Part shown: positions 16,415 through 25,485 of the stretch, piece after piece
Layout of the letters: each line of letters starts with the position of its first letter
How positions within the stretch are numbered: the stretch's first letter is position 1
Origin: Psychrobacter sp. M13
GTDB lineage: Bacteria > Pseudomonadota > Gammaproteobacteria > Pseudomonadales > Moraxellaceae
Direction: 5' to 3'
Assembly: GCF_030718935.1 (NCBI RefSeq)
Contig: NZ_CP132194.1
Coordinates: 2,170,001-2,234,000 of the forward strand
Length of the DNA stretch: 64,000 nt
Program-made: the position numbers and the translations under genes
The notes under the pieces: model-generated
What the model saw: the letters and a program-made list of their open reading frames with translations, nothing else
What the model was told of the DNA's origin: nothing
Databases searched by the model: none

Positions 16415-17659
16415 ATGACAGTACAGAATACTTTAGTATTAGGCGCTAATACCGTTATTGAGCAAGCGCAGTGCTCAGTCGCTTTTACTACGCCCGATAA
16501 TCTTAAGTTTGGTCAGCAGCTGGGACTGTTGTGGCTACCTTTAGATGCCAGTCGCAAAGCGGCTTGTAGTCCTGCTTATTTGCATGAGCCAAAAGACTGG
16601 GCGAAGTTGGATAGTACTGATACGCCAAGCGCGTGGCAACTTAACTTACAAGACTTATTTAACAACCAAAACGTCAGCTTTTTACAGCTCATCGCTTATG
16701 CTTATCATGAGCCAACGCTTAACTTGCCAGCCGTTGAGCTAAACAAAGTCAATTTGCGCTTAAATGATGGCGCTATCACGTACGACTTTGCTACCACCGA
16801 GCGCCATGTAAAAGCCGCTATCGTACTGGAGATCTACCAACGCAACGGTCAGTATAAATGCCGTGCCTTAGGTGAGGCCTCTACTCAAGGGCTCAATAGT
16901 TTAGAGCAGCGTGTACAAGTGAGTCTCGATATTAGGCCGCCCAATGTTCATGAGCTCATTCAAGATGCTCAGCGCCAGCAAAACCAGACTGCCAGTAATA
17001 ATGATGTGCGTCCACCAAGACAAGTTCAAACGGGTGAAACGTGGACGGGTACGGCATTTGCCATTGATGACTATCATTTATTAACTTGCTATCATGTCAT
17101 CGAATCAGCCAATCTAATCGGTATTCGTCAGCAGGGTCAGCCCGATCGCGAGGCGCAAGTGGTACTCGCTGATATCGGCAGCGACTCGGCGATCATTCGA
17201 GTCAATGAGCCACTTCCTCACTACCTTCCATTAGCACAGCGCTGTAGTGATATCTTGGGCGAGACGATTACGACATTAGGCTTTCCGCTGTCTGGACTTA
17301 GTAGTCAACTGCAAGTGACTCAAGGCTGTATCTCAGGCTTGACTGGCTCTGGCGATGATATTCGTTATATACAGTTTACCGCGCCGATTCAGCCTGGCTC
17401 TAGTGGCAGTCCACTGCTATTGCCAACGGGCGAAGTAGTCGGTATGGTGACGTCCAGCTTTGTCCATGAGCACGCGCAAAACCTCAACTATGCAGTAAAA
17501 TTTCAGTTATTATCAGCGCTATTAGCCAGCGCTGGTATCAGTCTGGATAATGCATCCACTAATAAAACAAGTTTATTGAAAATGAGTGCATTATTATCAA
17601 CGCCACAGCTCAGTAAACAAAGTCGCAGTGCGCTGTGGCTAGTCGGCTGTGAAGGTTAA
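16415..17659 (+). CDS. TerD domain fused to trypsin-like (HtrA-type) serine protease
   Basis: 414 residues in two parts. Residues 1-170 resemble a TerD domain: LGLLWLPLDASRKA, VSFLQLIAYAYHEP, VKAAIVLEIYQRNGQYKCRALGE and a final GLNSLEQRVQVSL. The acidic calcium loop is replaced by a non-acidic stretch. After a Gln/Asn-rich linker (about 175-205) comes a chymotrypsin-fold protease with a complete triad: His227 (TCYHVIE), Asp257 (GSDSAII) and Ser330 (PGSSGSPLL). The spacing of 30 and 73 residues equals that of HtrA proteases. No signal peptide or PDZ domain is seen, so it should act in the cytoplasm. It heads a five-gene Ter operon, 47 bases before the PRTase gene. Role inferred: stress-triggered proteolysis tied to the Ter complex. 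Confidence 0.87.
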   Translation: MTVQNTLVLGANTVIEQAQCSVAFTTPDNLKFGQQLGLLWLPLDASRKAACSPAYLHEPKDWAKLDSTDTPSAWQLNLQDLFNNQNVSFLQLIAYAYHEPTLNLPAVELNKVNLRLNDGAITYDFATTERHVKAAIVLEIYQRNGQYKCRALGEASTQGLNSLEQRVQVSLDIRPPNVHELIQDAQRQQNQTASNNDVRPPRQVQTGETWTGTAFAIDDYHLLTCYHVIESANLIGIRQQGQPDREAQVVLADIGSDSAIIRVNEPLPHYLPLAQRCSDILGETITTLGFPLSGLSSQLQVTQGCISGLTGSGDDIRYIQFTAPIQPGSSGSPLLLPTGEVVGMVTSSFVHEHAQNLNYAVKFQLLSALLASAGISLDNASTNKTSLLKMSALLSTPQLSKQSRSALWLVGCEG

Positions 17660-17706
17660 GCAAATTTTAAAACTATAAAATAGTCAAAGTTTCACTGAGG
17701 AATAAG

Positions 17707-18993
17707 ATGTCAGATAAGCAAAAAATTACAACCATTACCCTACCACGGGGTACGCTTGATTTAACCTATCAAACCAATAATGTGGCTGGTAATGATAGTG
17801 CTTATGAGTTAGAGGACCTACTCGGTTTCGCTCAACGCATTAATCCTAAACGCGCATTTTTATTCGTCTCAAAAGTATTAGGCCGCCATATTCCAGTGGC
17901 TCCTAGTACTATGCGTCGTGCTTTTACCGATCTAGCCAGTTTAGTACCTGATAATTTATCTGAGCCAATTTTAGTGATTGGTATGGCAGAGACTGCTGTA
18001 GGACTATCCGCTGGTGTGCACCAAGCCCTGCAAACGCGCTATCCCAATGCACTATTACTAAACTCTACCCGTCACGCCCAGCACGATGAAACTAGCGATG
18101 GGAATAATACTGAAACACTGCTTACCACCTTTAGCGAAGACCACAGCCATGCCAGCCAGCATTTGATTTATCAAAGCTCTGATAAAGTGACCCAAGCGCA
18201 ATTGCTCGCTAGTAAAACGGTCATCATGGTCGATGATGAGGCCTCAACAGGCAATACTTGTATCAACGTAGTCACTGCCTTACGCGATGCAGGACTGACG
18301 CAATTAGAGCAAGTGCATCTGACCACTTTAGTCGATTGGTCATTAGAGCAAACAGGATTAGATGATACTGTTTCTGATAAGATTGCTTCACGTTTGCCGA
18401 ATATCGACTTTTATCGTCATCATCTACTATCAGGTGCTTGGCAGTGGACAGATGCACCCAATCCTGAACCCATTACTATGCCATCGGTTGATACTACAGC
18501 AGCTGGCTCGCAGCCTATTTTACCAACTGGCAATTGGGGTCGCTTTCCGACTTTGGATAGCACTGATGGCTTTGAGAGTTATTTAAAGCGGTTTAAAAAA
18601 GCTTTTGCAGGCTTTAATAATCAGGTCGCTTTTGAGCAAACACTTTTTGAAGAAGATCAGCTACCGAAGAGAATTTTAGTATTAGGCTGTAACGAATTTG
18701 TCTGGTTACCGTTTTTATTAGCAGAATGGTTAGAGCAAAACACGCGCGCAAACCATGTAGAACATGATATCAAATTTAGTGCGCTTACTCGCTCGCCGAT
18801 TGCGCTTGGCGGTGCGATTACGACTATGATGAGCTTTACCGATAATTATGGGCTGGGTATGACTAACTTTGTCTATAACGTCGAGCCAAAGGATTGGGAC
18901 TTGATTGTACTTTGTGTAGAAACGCCAGCAGATAGTGTTGATGCGATGTGGCAGGATTTGGATAATGTATTGGTGGTGGGTGCTGATATATGA
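17707..18993 (+). CDS. Phosphoribosyltransferase with C-terminal TRSP domain
   Basis: 428 residues. The N-terminal half is an orotate-PRTase-like fold with the PRPP-binding loop VDDEASTGNT at 175-184 and an IGMAETAVGLSAGV segment (91-104). The C-terminal half is the TRSP domain, named for its motif, seen here as ALTRSPIALGG with TRSP at 361-364, plus VLGCNEFVWLPF. In Ter clusters this protein is proposed to attach ribose-5-phosphate to a base-like group. Its stop overlaps the start of the HAD gene by four bases (ATGA), so translation is probably coupled. GAGGAATAAG precedes ATG 17707. Confidence 0.92.
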   Translation: MSDKQKITTITLPRGTLDLTYQTNNVAGNDSAYELEDLLGFAQRINPKRAFLFVSKVLGRHIPVAPSTMRRAFTDLASLVPDNLSEPILVIGMAETAVGLSAGVHQALQTRYPNALLLNSTRHAQHDETSDGNNTETLLTTFSEDHSHASQHLIYQSSDKVTQAQLLASKTVIMVDDEASTGNTCINVVTALRDAGLTQLEQVHLTTLVDWSLEQTGLDDTVSDKIASRLPNIDFYRHHLLSGAWQWTDAPNPEPITMPSVDTTAAGSQPILPTGNWGRFPTLDSTDGFESYLKRFKKAFAGFNNQVAFEQTLFEEDQLPKRILVLGCNEFVWLPFLLAEWLEQNTRANHVEHDIKFSALTRSPIALGGAITTMMSFTDNYGLGMTNFVYNVEPKDWDLIVLCVETPADSVDAMWQDLDNVLVVGADI

Positions 18994-19829
18994 CTATCCC
19001 ATTCTTCCAGCCAAACCCAAACATTATCAAACCCTACGCGCTAATGGATTTGGATGATACGCTGTTTCAGACCCAGCGTAAGATTGACGCTTGGGATTTA
19101 GTAGCTAACGATTCTGAGAGTTTAGTTTGCGCGACGGTTAATAAAAAAGATGAACCGCTTAGCTTTATGACTACTCGCCAAGCTAACTTTTTTAATTGGT
19201 TACTCGTCAGCACTGAATTGATAGTGGTAACCGCTCGTGATACTAGCGAAATTAAACGTGTAAAACTACCCTTTAGCAGCTGGCAAGTACTGACCCATGG
19301 CGCGATTGTTCTAATGCCAAATGGCGCGCGACTGGACGCTTGGCAACAGCATATTTATAATGAGCTTGAGCCATTACAGGACAAACTCAATCAGCTTAGC
19401 GAACTGTTTGCTAGTCATAGTAAAAACGATACTAGTCAGCTAGTATTTACGCCACATAAAGATACTTTTAATGGTGGTAATAGCAATAATAATGGCTCTA
19501 GCGAGCACGAATTAACGATTTATTTAGCAATTAAGCACGCGCAAAAAGATCATCAAGCGCTGATTGAGCTTGCTAATAAATTACCCTCGTTAATACGTGA
19601 TTTTGATCAGCATTTTTATGTGCATGTAAATGCTAATAATTTAGCGATTCTGCCGCATGCTATTCATAAGCGCCATGCGGTACAATTCTTACTAGAGCAT
19701 CGTTTAGACAATACGCGACCCAGTTTTGGCTTTGGTGATAGCTTAGCAGATTTGCCATTTCTACAATTATTGGACTGGTATGGCATGCCCAATCATGGTC
19801 AGTTACATTCAGCTTTAAATAATTTTTAA
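18990..19829 (+). CDS. HAD-superfamily phosphatase of the Ter operon
   Basis: 279 residues. It is a HAD hydrolase with the nucleophile/acid motif MDLDDT (Asp20 and Asp22) and the metal-binding motif FGDSLADLPF near the C-terminus; a cap region lies between (about 90-200). The likely role is removal of a phosphate from the phosphoribosylated product of the preceding enzyme. It overlaps the PRTase gene by four bases. A stretch of Asn/Gly codons (GGNSNNNGSS, about 166-175) looks like a flexible surface loop. The exact substrate is unknown. Confidence 0.9.
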   Translation: MTIPFFQPNPNIIKPYALMDLDDTLFQTQRKIDAWDLVANDSESLVCATVNKKDEPLSFMTTRQANFFNWLLVSTELIVVTARDTSEIKRVKLPFSSWQVLTHGAIVLMPNGARLDAWQQHIYNELEPLQDKLNQLSELFASHSKNDTSQLVFTPHKDTFNGGNSNNNGSSEHELTIYLAIKHAQKDHQALIELANKLPSLIRDFDQHFYVHVNANNLAILPHAIHKRHAVQFLLEHRLDNTRPSFGFGDSLADLPFLQLLDWYGMPNHGQLHSALNNF

Positions 19830-19886
19830 TACTTATAAATAATTTTAGCATCTCTAACTTTAGCCCTACTGATCACAGAGCCTTCT

Positions 19887-21056
19887 ATGACACATTCTAA
19901 TTTGCCGCCTATCGAAAGCTTTGGTTCAGGCAGCTATCTGCCATCCGATGTCACTGTACTGCTAGACATCGTCGATAAAACGACAGTCGCTGATGTTCCT
20001 GTGAGTGAAAAAGAAGCCTTGATTCAAAGCGGTCAGCGCCATTATTCAGATATGTTGACCTTGGAGCAAGCGCCAAGCGCCATGCACGATCAGCTTTATA
20101 AGCAAGCATTGGATCAAGGAGCGCCACGTACTGCCACTGACATTGCAAATTTAGCTTTTACGCTACATCACATTTTTAATGATAAAGTTAATAGCGAGCA
20201 TCCTCTAATATTAGTCAGTTTAGTCCGTGCAGGATTGCCCGTTGGGGTATTATTACAACGCGCCCTAAAAGATGCTAACCGCACTTATCATCTGCCAAGT
20301 CAGCATTATGGCATTAGCATTATTCGTGACCGCGGCCTCGATAGTATCGCGTTACAGCTTATTTTAGACAAGTATCCAGATAGTCCAATCGTATTCGTTG
20401 ATGGTTGGACAGGCAAAGGAGCTATTTATCAGGAGTTAGCGCGTAGCCTTGAGCCGTTCAACGACTCTACTCATGCCAATTATAATAACTTTTTTCATCA
20501 GGGCACGGACATCATTCCCCTATTGACCCTTGCTGATCCTGCTGGCATGGCTTGGCTTGCTGCCAGTACAGATGATTGGCTGATACCATCAGGATTATTA
20601 AATAGCACCGTATCAGGATTGATCTCGCGCAGTCTTTATACTGATCCTGAATCAGGTCTACATCGCAGCGTGTTTTATGACAACTTAGTAGAGAGTGATA
20701 ATAGCTTAGCATTTATTGATACTATCGATACGCTAAGGCAGTCATTGGCTATGACCACTCGATTACTAGCGAGATTTGAGCATCCACGTTACCAAACGGC
20801 TGATTTAATTGATACTTTGGCTGATCAATATAAGATAACCAATCGCAATCGTATCAAGCCAACTATTGCAGAGGCAACAAGAGCGATATTACGCCGTGAT
20901 CCTGAGCAAGTATTGTTAGCCTCTGCCGATCATCCTGACACCAGACTGTTACGTCATTTATGTGCCCAGCGTAATATTGAAATTACGGTATTAGGTGATA
21001 AAATACTGCCTTATCAAGCCATTACTATTATCAAACAACGTACGGCTCATATTTAA
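19887..21056 (+). CDS. StiP-family protein (PRTase-like fold with PELOTA RNA-binding domain)
   Basis: 389 residues. It matches the family annotated as cysteine protease StiP: N-terminal SYLPSDVTVLLDI, KEALIQSGQRHYSDML (43-56), ILVSLVRAGLPVGVLLQRAL (108-127), YGISIIRDRGLD (141-152) and the P-loop-like VDGWTGKG (171-178). The second half ends in a PELOTA-type domain (LLASADHPDTRLLRHL through the VLGDKILPYQAI segment). Analyses of Ter systems treat the core as a phosphoribosyltransferase-like fold with a possible role in nucleoside-like metabolite synthesis; the protease label comes from older work and is not evident from a canonical protease fold. It lies 57 bases after the HAD gene. Confidence 0.88.
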   Translation: MTHSNLPPIESFGSGSYLPSDVTVLLDIVDKTTVADVPVSEKEALIQSGQRHYSDMLTLEQAPSAMHDQLYKQALDQGAPRTATDIANLAFTLHHIFNDKVNSEHPLILVSLVRAGLPVGVLLQRALKDANRTYHLPSQHYGISIIRDRGLDSIALQLILDKYPDSPIVFVDGWTGKGAIYQELARSLEPFNDSTHANYNNFFHQGTDIIPLLTLADPAGMAWLAASTDDWLIPSGLLNSTVSGLISRSLYTDPESGLHRSVFYDNLVESDNSLAFIDTIDTLRQSLAMTTRLLARFEHPRYQTADLIDTLADQYKITNRNRIKPTIAEATRAILRRDPEQVLLASADHPDTRLLRHLCAQRNIEITVLGDKILPYQAITIIKQRTAHI

Positions 21057-21103
21057 AATTCGGCTTTTATGCTAACTTTACCTTACTATTTATCACACTG
21101 ATT

Positions 21104-22180
21104 ATGGATGATATGACAGACAACGAATCCAACCTTTATAACTCTACTCAGTCTTACGCTACGCTTATCACTGAGCGTCATGCGATGATTAAGCCACACG
21201 CCCATCATCCTTATCAATTGGGTGCCAGCCTATATATGCCTGCTACTCGCCAAGATATCTGGCAGGTCATCAAGCGCGATAAGCTGCCAACGATCAATAG
21301 CATTATCATCTGCTTAGAGGATTCGGTGAGTCATAGTGATGTTGAGCTGGCGCTTACTCGCCTGCAAATCTTGCTCGATAACTGGGCATTGCATGTGCAT
21401 AGTATTAATGAACCCTCAAGACAAGATGCCACTCATCTACAGCAGCAAAACAATCAGCCGACGCGACCTCTAGTATTTGTGCGCGCGCGAAACCCTATGA
21501 TGCTACAAAAGCTCGCTGATTTTAGACATATCGAGCTACTTGATGGTTTTGTACTACCTAAAGTTGATATGTATAGTTTATCGAATTGGCGTATGGCTTG
21601 TCAGAACTTGAGTGCTGAGCAGTTGTTGATGCCAACGCTTGAGACCGCCGCGCTATTCAACCCGCATCATAATCAAGAGCTGGCTATTGGTTTTAAAGAA
21701 GCCTTTAGTCAGCCTGTTTTTGCGCTACGCATCGGTGGCAATGACTTATTTGCCGCATTGCGTCTACGTCGCCCTAAAAACAATATCATTTATGATACCC
21801 CTATCGGTACGCTGGCTTATCAGTTACTTGGCTGCTTTGTGCCCCATGGCTTTTATTTGAGTGCACCTGTGTTTGAGTATTTGGATCAGCCAATGCTCTT
21901 TATGCAGGAGTTAAACCGTGATGTCAGCTTAGGGCTCGTTGGCAAAACCGTCATTCATCCGAGTCAAATCGCTTTAGTTCAGCAAGCTTACTGTGTGCCG
22001 ACTAGCATGCTTGATGAAGCGCAAGCAATACTACATAGTGAGGCCAAAGCCGTATTTAAGTATAATAATACTATGCTAGAGCCTGCCACTCATCGTGCAT
22101 GGGCGGATGAAGTCATCAATCGAGCTCAAGTATTCGGCACGATCAATGATGGTAACAGTGACTATAAACCACTGCTTTGA
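21104..22180 (+). CDS. HpcH/HpaI aldolase / citrate-lyase-beta-like enzyme
   Basis: 358 residues with a TIM-barrel lyase fold. Seen: GASLYMPATRQDIW (about 35-48), the metal-site IICLEDSV (about 67-74), LVFVRARNPM (about 125-134), DGFVLPKVD (about 146-154), LRIGGNDLFAALRLRR and GKTVIHPSQIALV, all in CitE order. Such enzymes cleave or form carbon-carbon bonds with CoA-thioester or keto-acid substrates. It closes the Ter operon, 47 bases after StiP, and is followed by a strong terminator. An in-frame ATG at 21113 is an equally plausible start; neither has a clear ribosome site. Confidence 0.9.
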   Translation: MDDMTDNESNLYNSTQSYATLITERHAMIKPHAHHPYQLGASLYMPATRQDIWQVIKRDKLPTINSIIICLEDSVSHSDVELALTRLQILLDNWALHVHSINEPSRQDATHLQQQNNQPTRPLVFVRARNPMMLQKLADFRHIELLDGFVLPKVDMYSLSNWRMACQNLSAEQLLMPTLETAALFNPHHNQELAIGFKEAFSQPVFALRIGGNDLFAALRLRRPKNNIIYDTPIGTLAYQLLGCFVPHGFYLSAPVFEYLDQPMLFMQELNRDVSLGLVGKTVIHPSQIALVQQAYCVPTSMLDEAQAILHSEAKAVFKYNNTMLEPATHRAWADEVINRAQVFGTINDGNSDYKPLL

Positions 22181-22197
22181 GCTCATAGATTTCAGAT

Positions 22198-22233
22198 AAA
22201 AAGCCGCTCTCAAATATTTGAGAGCGGCTTTTT
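22198..22233. terminator. Terminator closing the Ter biosynthetic operon
   Basis: A perfect palindrome, AAAAAGCCGCTCTCAAAT with ATTTGAGAGCGGCTTTTT. It also serves the convergent hydrolase gene. Confidence 0.95.
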
Positions 22234-22266
22234 ATTTGCTTAGATTCAACTTATTAGCATAAATAA

Positions 22267-23079
22267 TTAAACACAGCTGTTCAAGAATTTACTCATTACC
22301 GTATTCACTTGTTCAGGCTCTTCAACGGTTGAGGTATGACCTGAGCCTTTAATCACTGCCATCTTTGATCCTTTGATCGCAAAATGCATACGTTCAGCCT
22401 TGGCATAAGGGGTGGCGACATCTTCATCACCTACAATGACTAAAGTTGGCGTGGTAATTTCACCGAGCCGATCATAAATACCATCACGCTCTATAACGCC
22501 CATAGTCGCTTTGACGACCCCCTCTTTACGGTTGCTATTTAACAGAGACAGCCATTCTTTGTTATCGACCTTACGGGCTTTATCTGCCAAAAAGGTACTA
22601 CCAAACATAATAGGCATCACCTTTTTGCTCACCCTTTTCATGCCCAGCCACTTGATAGCCGTCACTAGTTTCTTATAATTTGGAATATTAGTAGGGTCTT
22701 CGGCATCAGCTGAGGTATCTATTAGAGTAAGCGAATTCAATAACTCTGGTCGTTTTATAGCGACACGTTGCCCGACAAAACCACCCATCGACAGACCTAC
22801 GTAATGACAGCTATCAATATCTAGCGCCTCAAGTAATCCAATGGCATCATCGGCTAAGGTATCCATATCATAGCCGCCTTTGGTAATCTGAGACTGCCCT
22901 TGCCCGCGAAAATCAAAAGCGATACAACGATAATCCTTAGCAAAATGCGCGACTTGCTTATCATAGATTTTGGTACTCCACAGCAAGCCATGGGCGAATA
23001 ATATGATGGGCTTAGTAGTATCGCTTGGCGCACTGTCTTCGTAATATATAGTGGTGTTATTTAGCTGAATATTGGGCAT
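22267..23079 (-). CDS. Alpha/beta-fold hydrolase
   Basis: 270 residues from ATG 23079, chosen because AAGGAAG lies eight bases before it (the frame runs eight codons further with no such site). The hydrolase fold is clear: oxyanion HGLL, DFRGQGQSQ, nucleophile elbow GLSMGG (Ser about 97), acid in VIVGDEDVATP and His in GSGHTSTVEEP. No signal peptide is seen. It resembles carboxylesterases and 3-oxoadipate enol-lactonase-like enzymes (PcaD/RutD type), but the substrate cannot be assigned. It converges on the Ter operon and probably has no link with it. Confidence 0.88.
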   Translation of the reverse strand: MPNIQLNNTTIYYEDSAPSDTTKPIILFAHGLLWSTKIYDKQVAHFAKDYRCIAFDFRGQGQSQITKGGYDMDTLADDAIGLLEALDIDSCHYVGLSMGGFVGQRVAIKRPELLNSLTLIDTSADAEDPTNIPNYKKLVTAIKWLGMKRVSKKVMPIMFGSTFLADKARKVDNKEWLSLLNSNRKEGVVKATMGVIERDGIYDRLGEITTPTLVIVGDEDVATPYAKAERMHFAIKGSKMAVIKGSGHTSTVEEPEQVNTVMSKFLNSCV

Positions 23080-23355
23080 GATGACTTCCTTGTTGTTATA
23101 CATTGTAGATAAAATAATGGATTAATAAGTTGAGTGCTTATACTTGCATCAAGCTTTTAGCATAAGTTAGAAACTATCCATTTGATAGCAAAATTTTTGA
23201 ATACCAAGTTTTAGGATCTGAGTTCTAGGATTTATATTGATACCCTAGAGGTTCATAGAATCCACTTTTATAATAATGCCAAACTGCTATAGTTGTTAGC
23301 ACCAATCATCAGCATGACACCAGTTATTATAATCACTTAAACAAGGATACATTGT

Positions 23356-24153
23356 ATGCCGCAGCCTACTGTCGATTATCAAATGAAAGATCATATCGCT
23401 ACTATCACTATGAACGATCCTAAGACTTTAAATGCCTTTAGCACTACTCTAAAAGACGCCATGATGAATGCACTCAATAAAGCGGATTACGATAGCCAAG
23501 TCCGTGTGATTGTCTTGCAAGGCGCAGGCGGCAGTTTCTCCAGTGGCGGTCATATTGGTGAGATGCTTGAGAACGGTATGGAAGGTGACGCCTTATCTGA
23601 CAAACTCAACTTTATGGTCGGCGAAGTTGGTCAAATTAGCCTAAAGCTACGCGCTATTCATAAGCCAATTATCGCCAAGTTAGAAGGTGCGGTCGCAGGT
23701 GCTGGTATGAACTTAGCACTCACTTGTGACTTCCGTATCGCCGCTGATAACGCCAAATTCGTACAGGCATTCGTGAATATCGGTCTAGTACCTGATGCAG
23801 GTGGTATTTATTTATTAACTCAATTAATCGGTGTCGCCAAAACGACAGAAATGGTCATGCTCGGTGATAAGCTCAAAGCGGAAGATATGGCACGTTTAAA
23901 CTTAGTTAATAACGTGGTCAGTAGTGACGAGTTAGATGCAACGGTGTTAGCGCTAGCAACTCGTTTGAGTAACCTGCCCGGCAAAGCATTGGCATCAATG
24001 AAACATATGATTAACACTCATGCCTATATGGGACTGAATGAAGCACTCGATATGGAAGTCAATCAGCAGACGATGCTTGCCAAAACGGATGACTTTAAGG
24101 AAGGTATTAGCGCGTTTATGGAGAAACGTAAGCCTGTATATGTGGGTAGGTAG
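23356..24153 (+). CDS. Enoyl-CoA hydratase/isomerase family protein
   Basis: 265 residues of the crotonase fold. Oxyanion-hole motifs are visible: GGSFSSGGHIGEML (about 56-69) and AVAGAGMNLALTCDFRIAAD (about 113-132), followed by GLVPDAGGIYLLTQLIG. The Asp in GLVPDAGG occupies the second catalytic carboxylate position of PaaG/FadB-like enzymes. It probably hydrates or isomerises an enoyl-CoA in fatty-acid or aromatic-acid breakdown. No beta-oxidation partners are adjacent, so the substrate is open. AAGGATAC precedes ATG 23356. A hairpin terminator follows. Confidence 0.92.
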   Translation: MPQPTVDYQMKDHIATITMNDPKTLNAFSTTLKDAMMNALNKADYDSQVRVIVLQGAGGSFSSGGHIGEMLENGMEGDALSDKLNFMVGEVGQISLKLRAIHKPIIAKLEGAVAGAGMNLALTCDFRIAADNAKFVQAFVNIGLVPDAGGIYLLTQLIGVAKTTEMVMLGDKLKAEDMARLNLVNNVVSSDELDATVLALATRLSNLPGKALASMKHMINTHAYMGLNEALDMEVNQQTMLAKTDDFKEGISAFMEKRKPVYVGR

Positions 24154-24166
24154 CCAAGAACTTTAT

Positions 24167-24212
24167 CGCTCGTTTTATCGCTCACTTTTATGAGCGATAA
24201 AATGAGCGTTAA
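24167..24212 (+). terminator. Terminator after the enoyl-CoA hydratase gene
   Basis: CGCTCGTTTTATCGCTC pairs with GAGCGATAAAATGAGCG (one mismatch) around ACTTTTAT, followed by TTAAATTTT. Confidence 0.75.
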
Positions 24213-24281
24213 ATTTTATAATATCAGAATAAAATTTGGCTACTAAAATACTAAAAGCCAGCAATGACTTGTGCATAAGGT

Positions 24282-25232
24282 TTATTGATCATAATTCAGA
24301 AGTACGTTAACAAAACGCTTCACTCTTAAATCACTTGGACTATCGTCTGACTTTAAAATGTCGTTAATGAAATCATCATAATTATTTATTATTCCATCAG
24401 CCATCAAACTAGTAATACTAACTATAAAACTTATTTCAAATCCTAATAAAAAAAGTAGCAAATAATATTTTAAACCTGCCATAGTAAATAATTCATAAAA
24501 TATTGTTGCATCACCTGTGGCAACGATAATAACCCCACATAGAGAAAATAAAGCGATAATATAAGTATGATAGTTATTGCTAGAATTATGAAAAAAATCT
24601 CTAATTCTTTTTTTGTCTTCAATGGAATTATCGCGTTTTAACTTTTGCCAAAATGAAACGAATTTTGCGAATTCAATCTTATTAATTTCATTAAAGTTGT
24701 TAGATATCCAATCTTTCTGAACCTTTTTAACATGTGACTTACTTTTCATCTTAATTATATGATTAAATTTATCACAACCCTTCATACTAGAAACTTTAAT
24801 TCCAAAATCTTTGTCTTTCAGGTTTTTACTATACATATTAATTATTTGTTCATTAACAATACTTTGAATATACAATATATTATAAGCTGCTATAAATGCG
24901 AACACGAAAAATATAATGACTCCTAACCCATAACGCCATAGATATGCATCCTTACTAAATACATTCAAACTATATAGCGAGAATATAATTGAACATATTG
25001 ACATAAATATAAACGCCCATTTACAAATAACTAAATGTGTAGGTATATTAAATTTCTTATGAGACCAAAAATTGTAATGATATTCATTAATATATTTAGT
25101 AGGATTTTGAAAGCCATTGCTAATTTCTTTAGTCTCGTTAAACTTTACAATTATTTCATCACTCTTAAGCTCAGACGCTTTTTCTTGCGCCTCTCTTAAC
25201 CGACAATATTTTTCAAATTTTATGCAACTCAC
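24282..25232 (-). CDS. Hypothetical four-span membrane protein
   Basis: 316 residues with no recognised domain. Hydrophobic spans lie at about 70-95, 105-128, 228-250 and 255-280, with a Lys-rich cytoplasmic-type loop between spans 2 and 3. It starts with MSCIKFEKYCRLREAQEKASELKSD-like charged helix, so there is no signal peptide. Its DNA is markedly AT-rich and Lys/Asn/Ile-rich compared with the flanking enoyl-CoA hydratase and acnB genes, suggesting recent acquisition. The start has AGGATAT upstream. The topology (two hairpins split by a cytoplasmic segment) resembles some SLATT-like or effector membrane proteins, but the resemblance is too weak to name. Confidence 0.6.
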   Translation of the reverse strand: MSCIKFEKYCRLREAQEKASELKSDEIIVKFNETKEISNGFQNPTKYINEYHYNFWSHKKFNIPTHLVICKWAFIFMSICSIIFSLYSLNVFSKDAYLWRYGLGVIIFFVFAFIAAYNILYIQSIVNEQIINMYSKNLKDKDFGIKVSSMKGCDKFNHIIKMKSKSHVKKVQKDWISNNFNEINKIEFAKFVSFWQKLKRDNSIEDKKRIRDFFHNSSNNYHTYIIALFSLCGVIIVATGDATIFYELFTMAGLKYYLLLFLLGFEISFIVSITSLMADGIINNYDDFINDILKSDDSPSDLRVKRFVNVLLNYDQ

Positions 25233-25421
25233 ACAAATATCCTCTATAAAAATTCTAACCTATATATCTGTATTTTGTCATTGGCTGGTAAAGCTAATGG
25301 TACGCTAATTAGATCGTAGTGCTCAAAATATACTATTAATTGCTACTATTAGATTTAAATCCTCAATTATAAACACTCAATAAAAGTTTGCAAATGTTTA
25401 TTCATACTTTCTAATTCTTAT

Positions 25422-25454
25422 GAAAAAACCCCGCATCATGACGACACGGGGTTT
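25422..25454 (-). terminator. Terminator of acnB
   Basis: On the minus strand AAACCCCG pairs with CGGGGTTT and is followed by a T run (complement of 25423-25428). Confidence 0.85.
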
Positions 25455-25485
25455 ATTTAAAAAAGCTAGATGTTAAATTAAATGA

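Noticed and set aside
19887..21056. Naming the StiP-family protein as a cysteine protease
   Set aside because: No protease fold was evident; PRTase-like and PELOTA-like features fit better, so only the family name was given.
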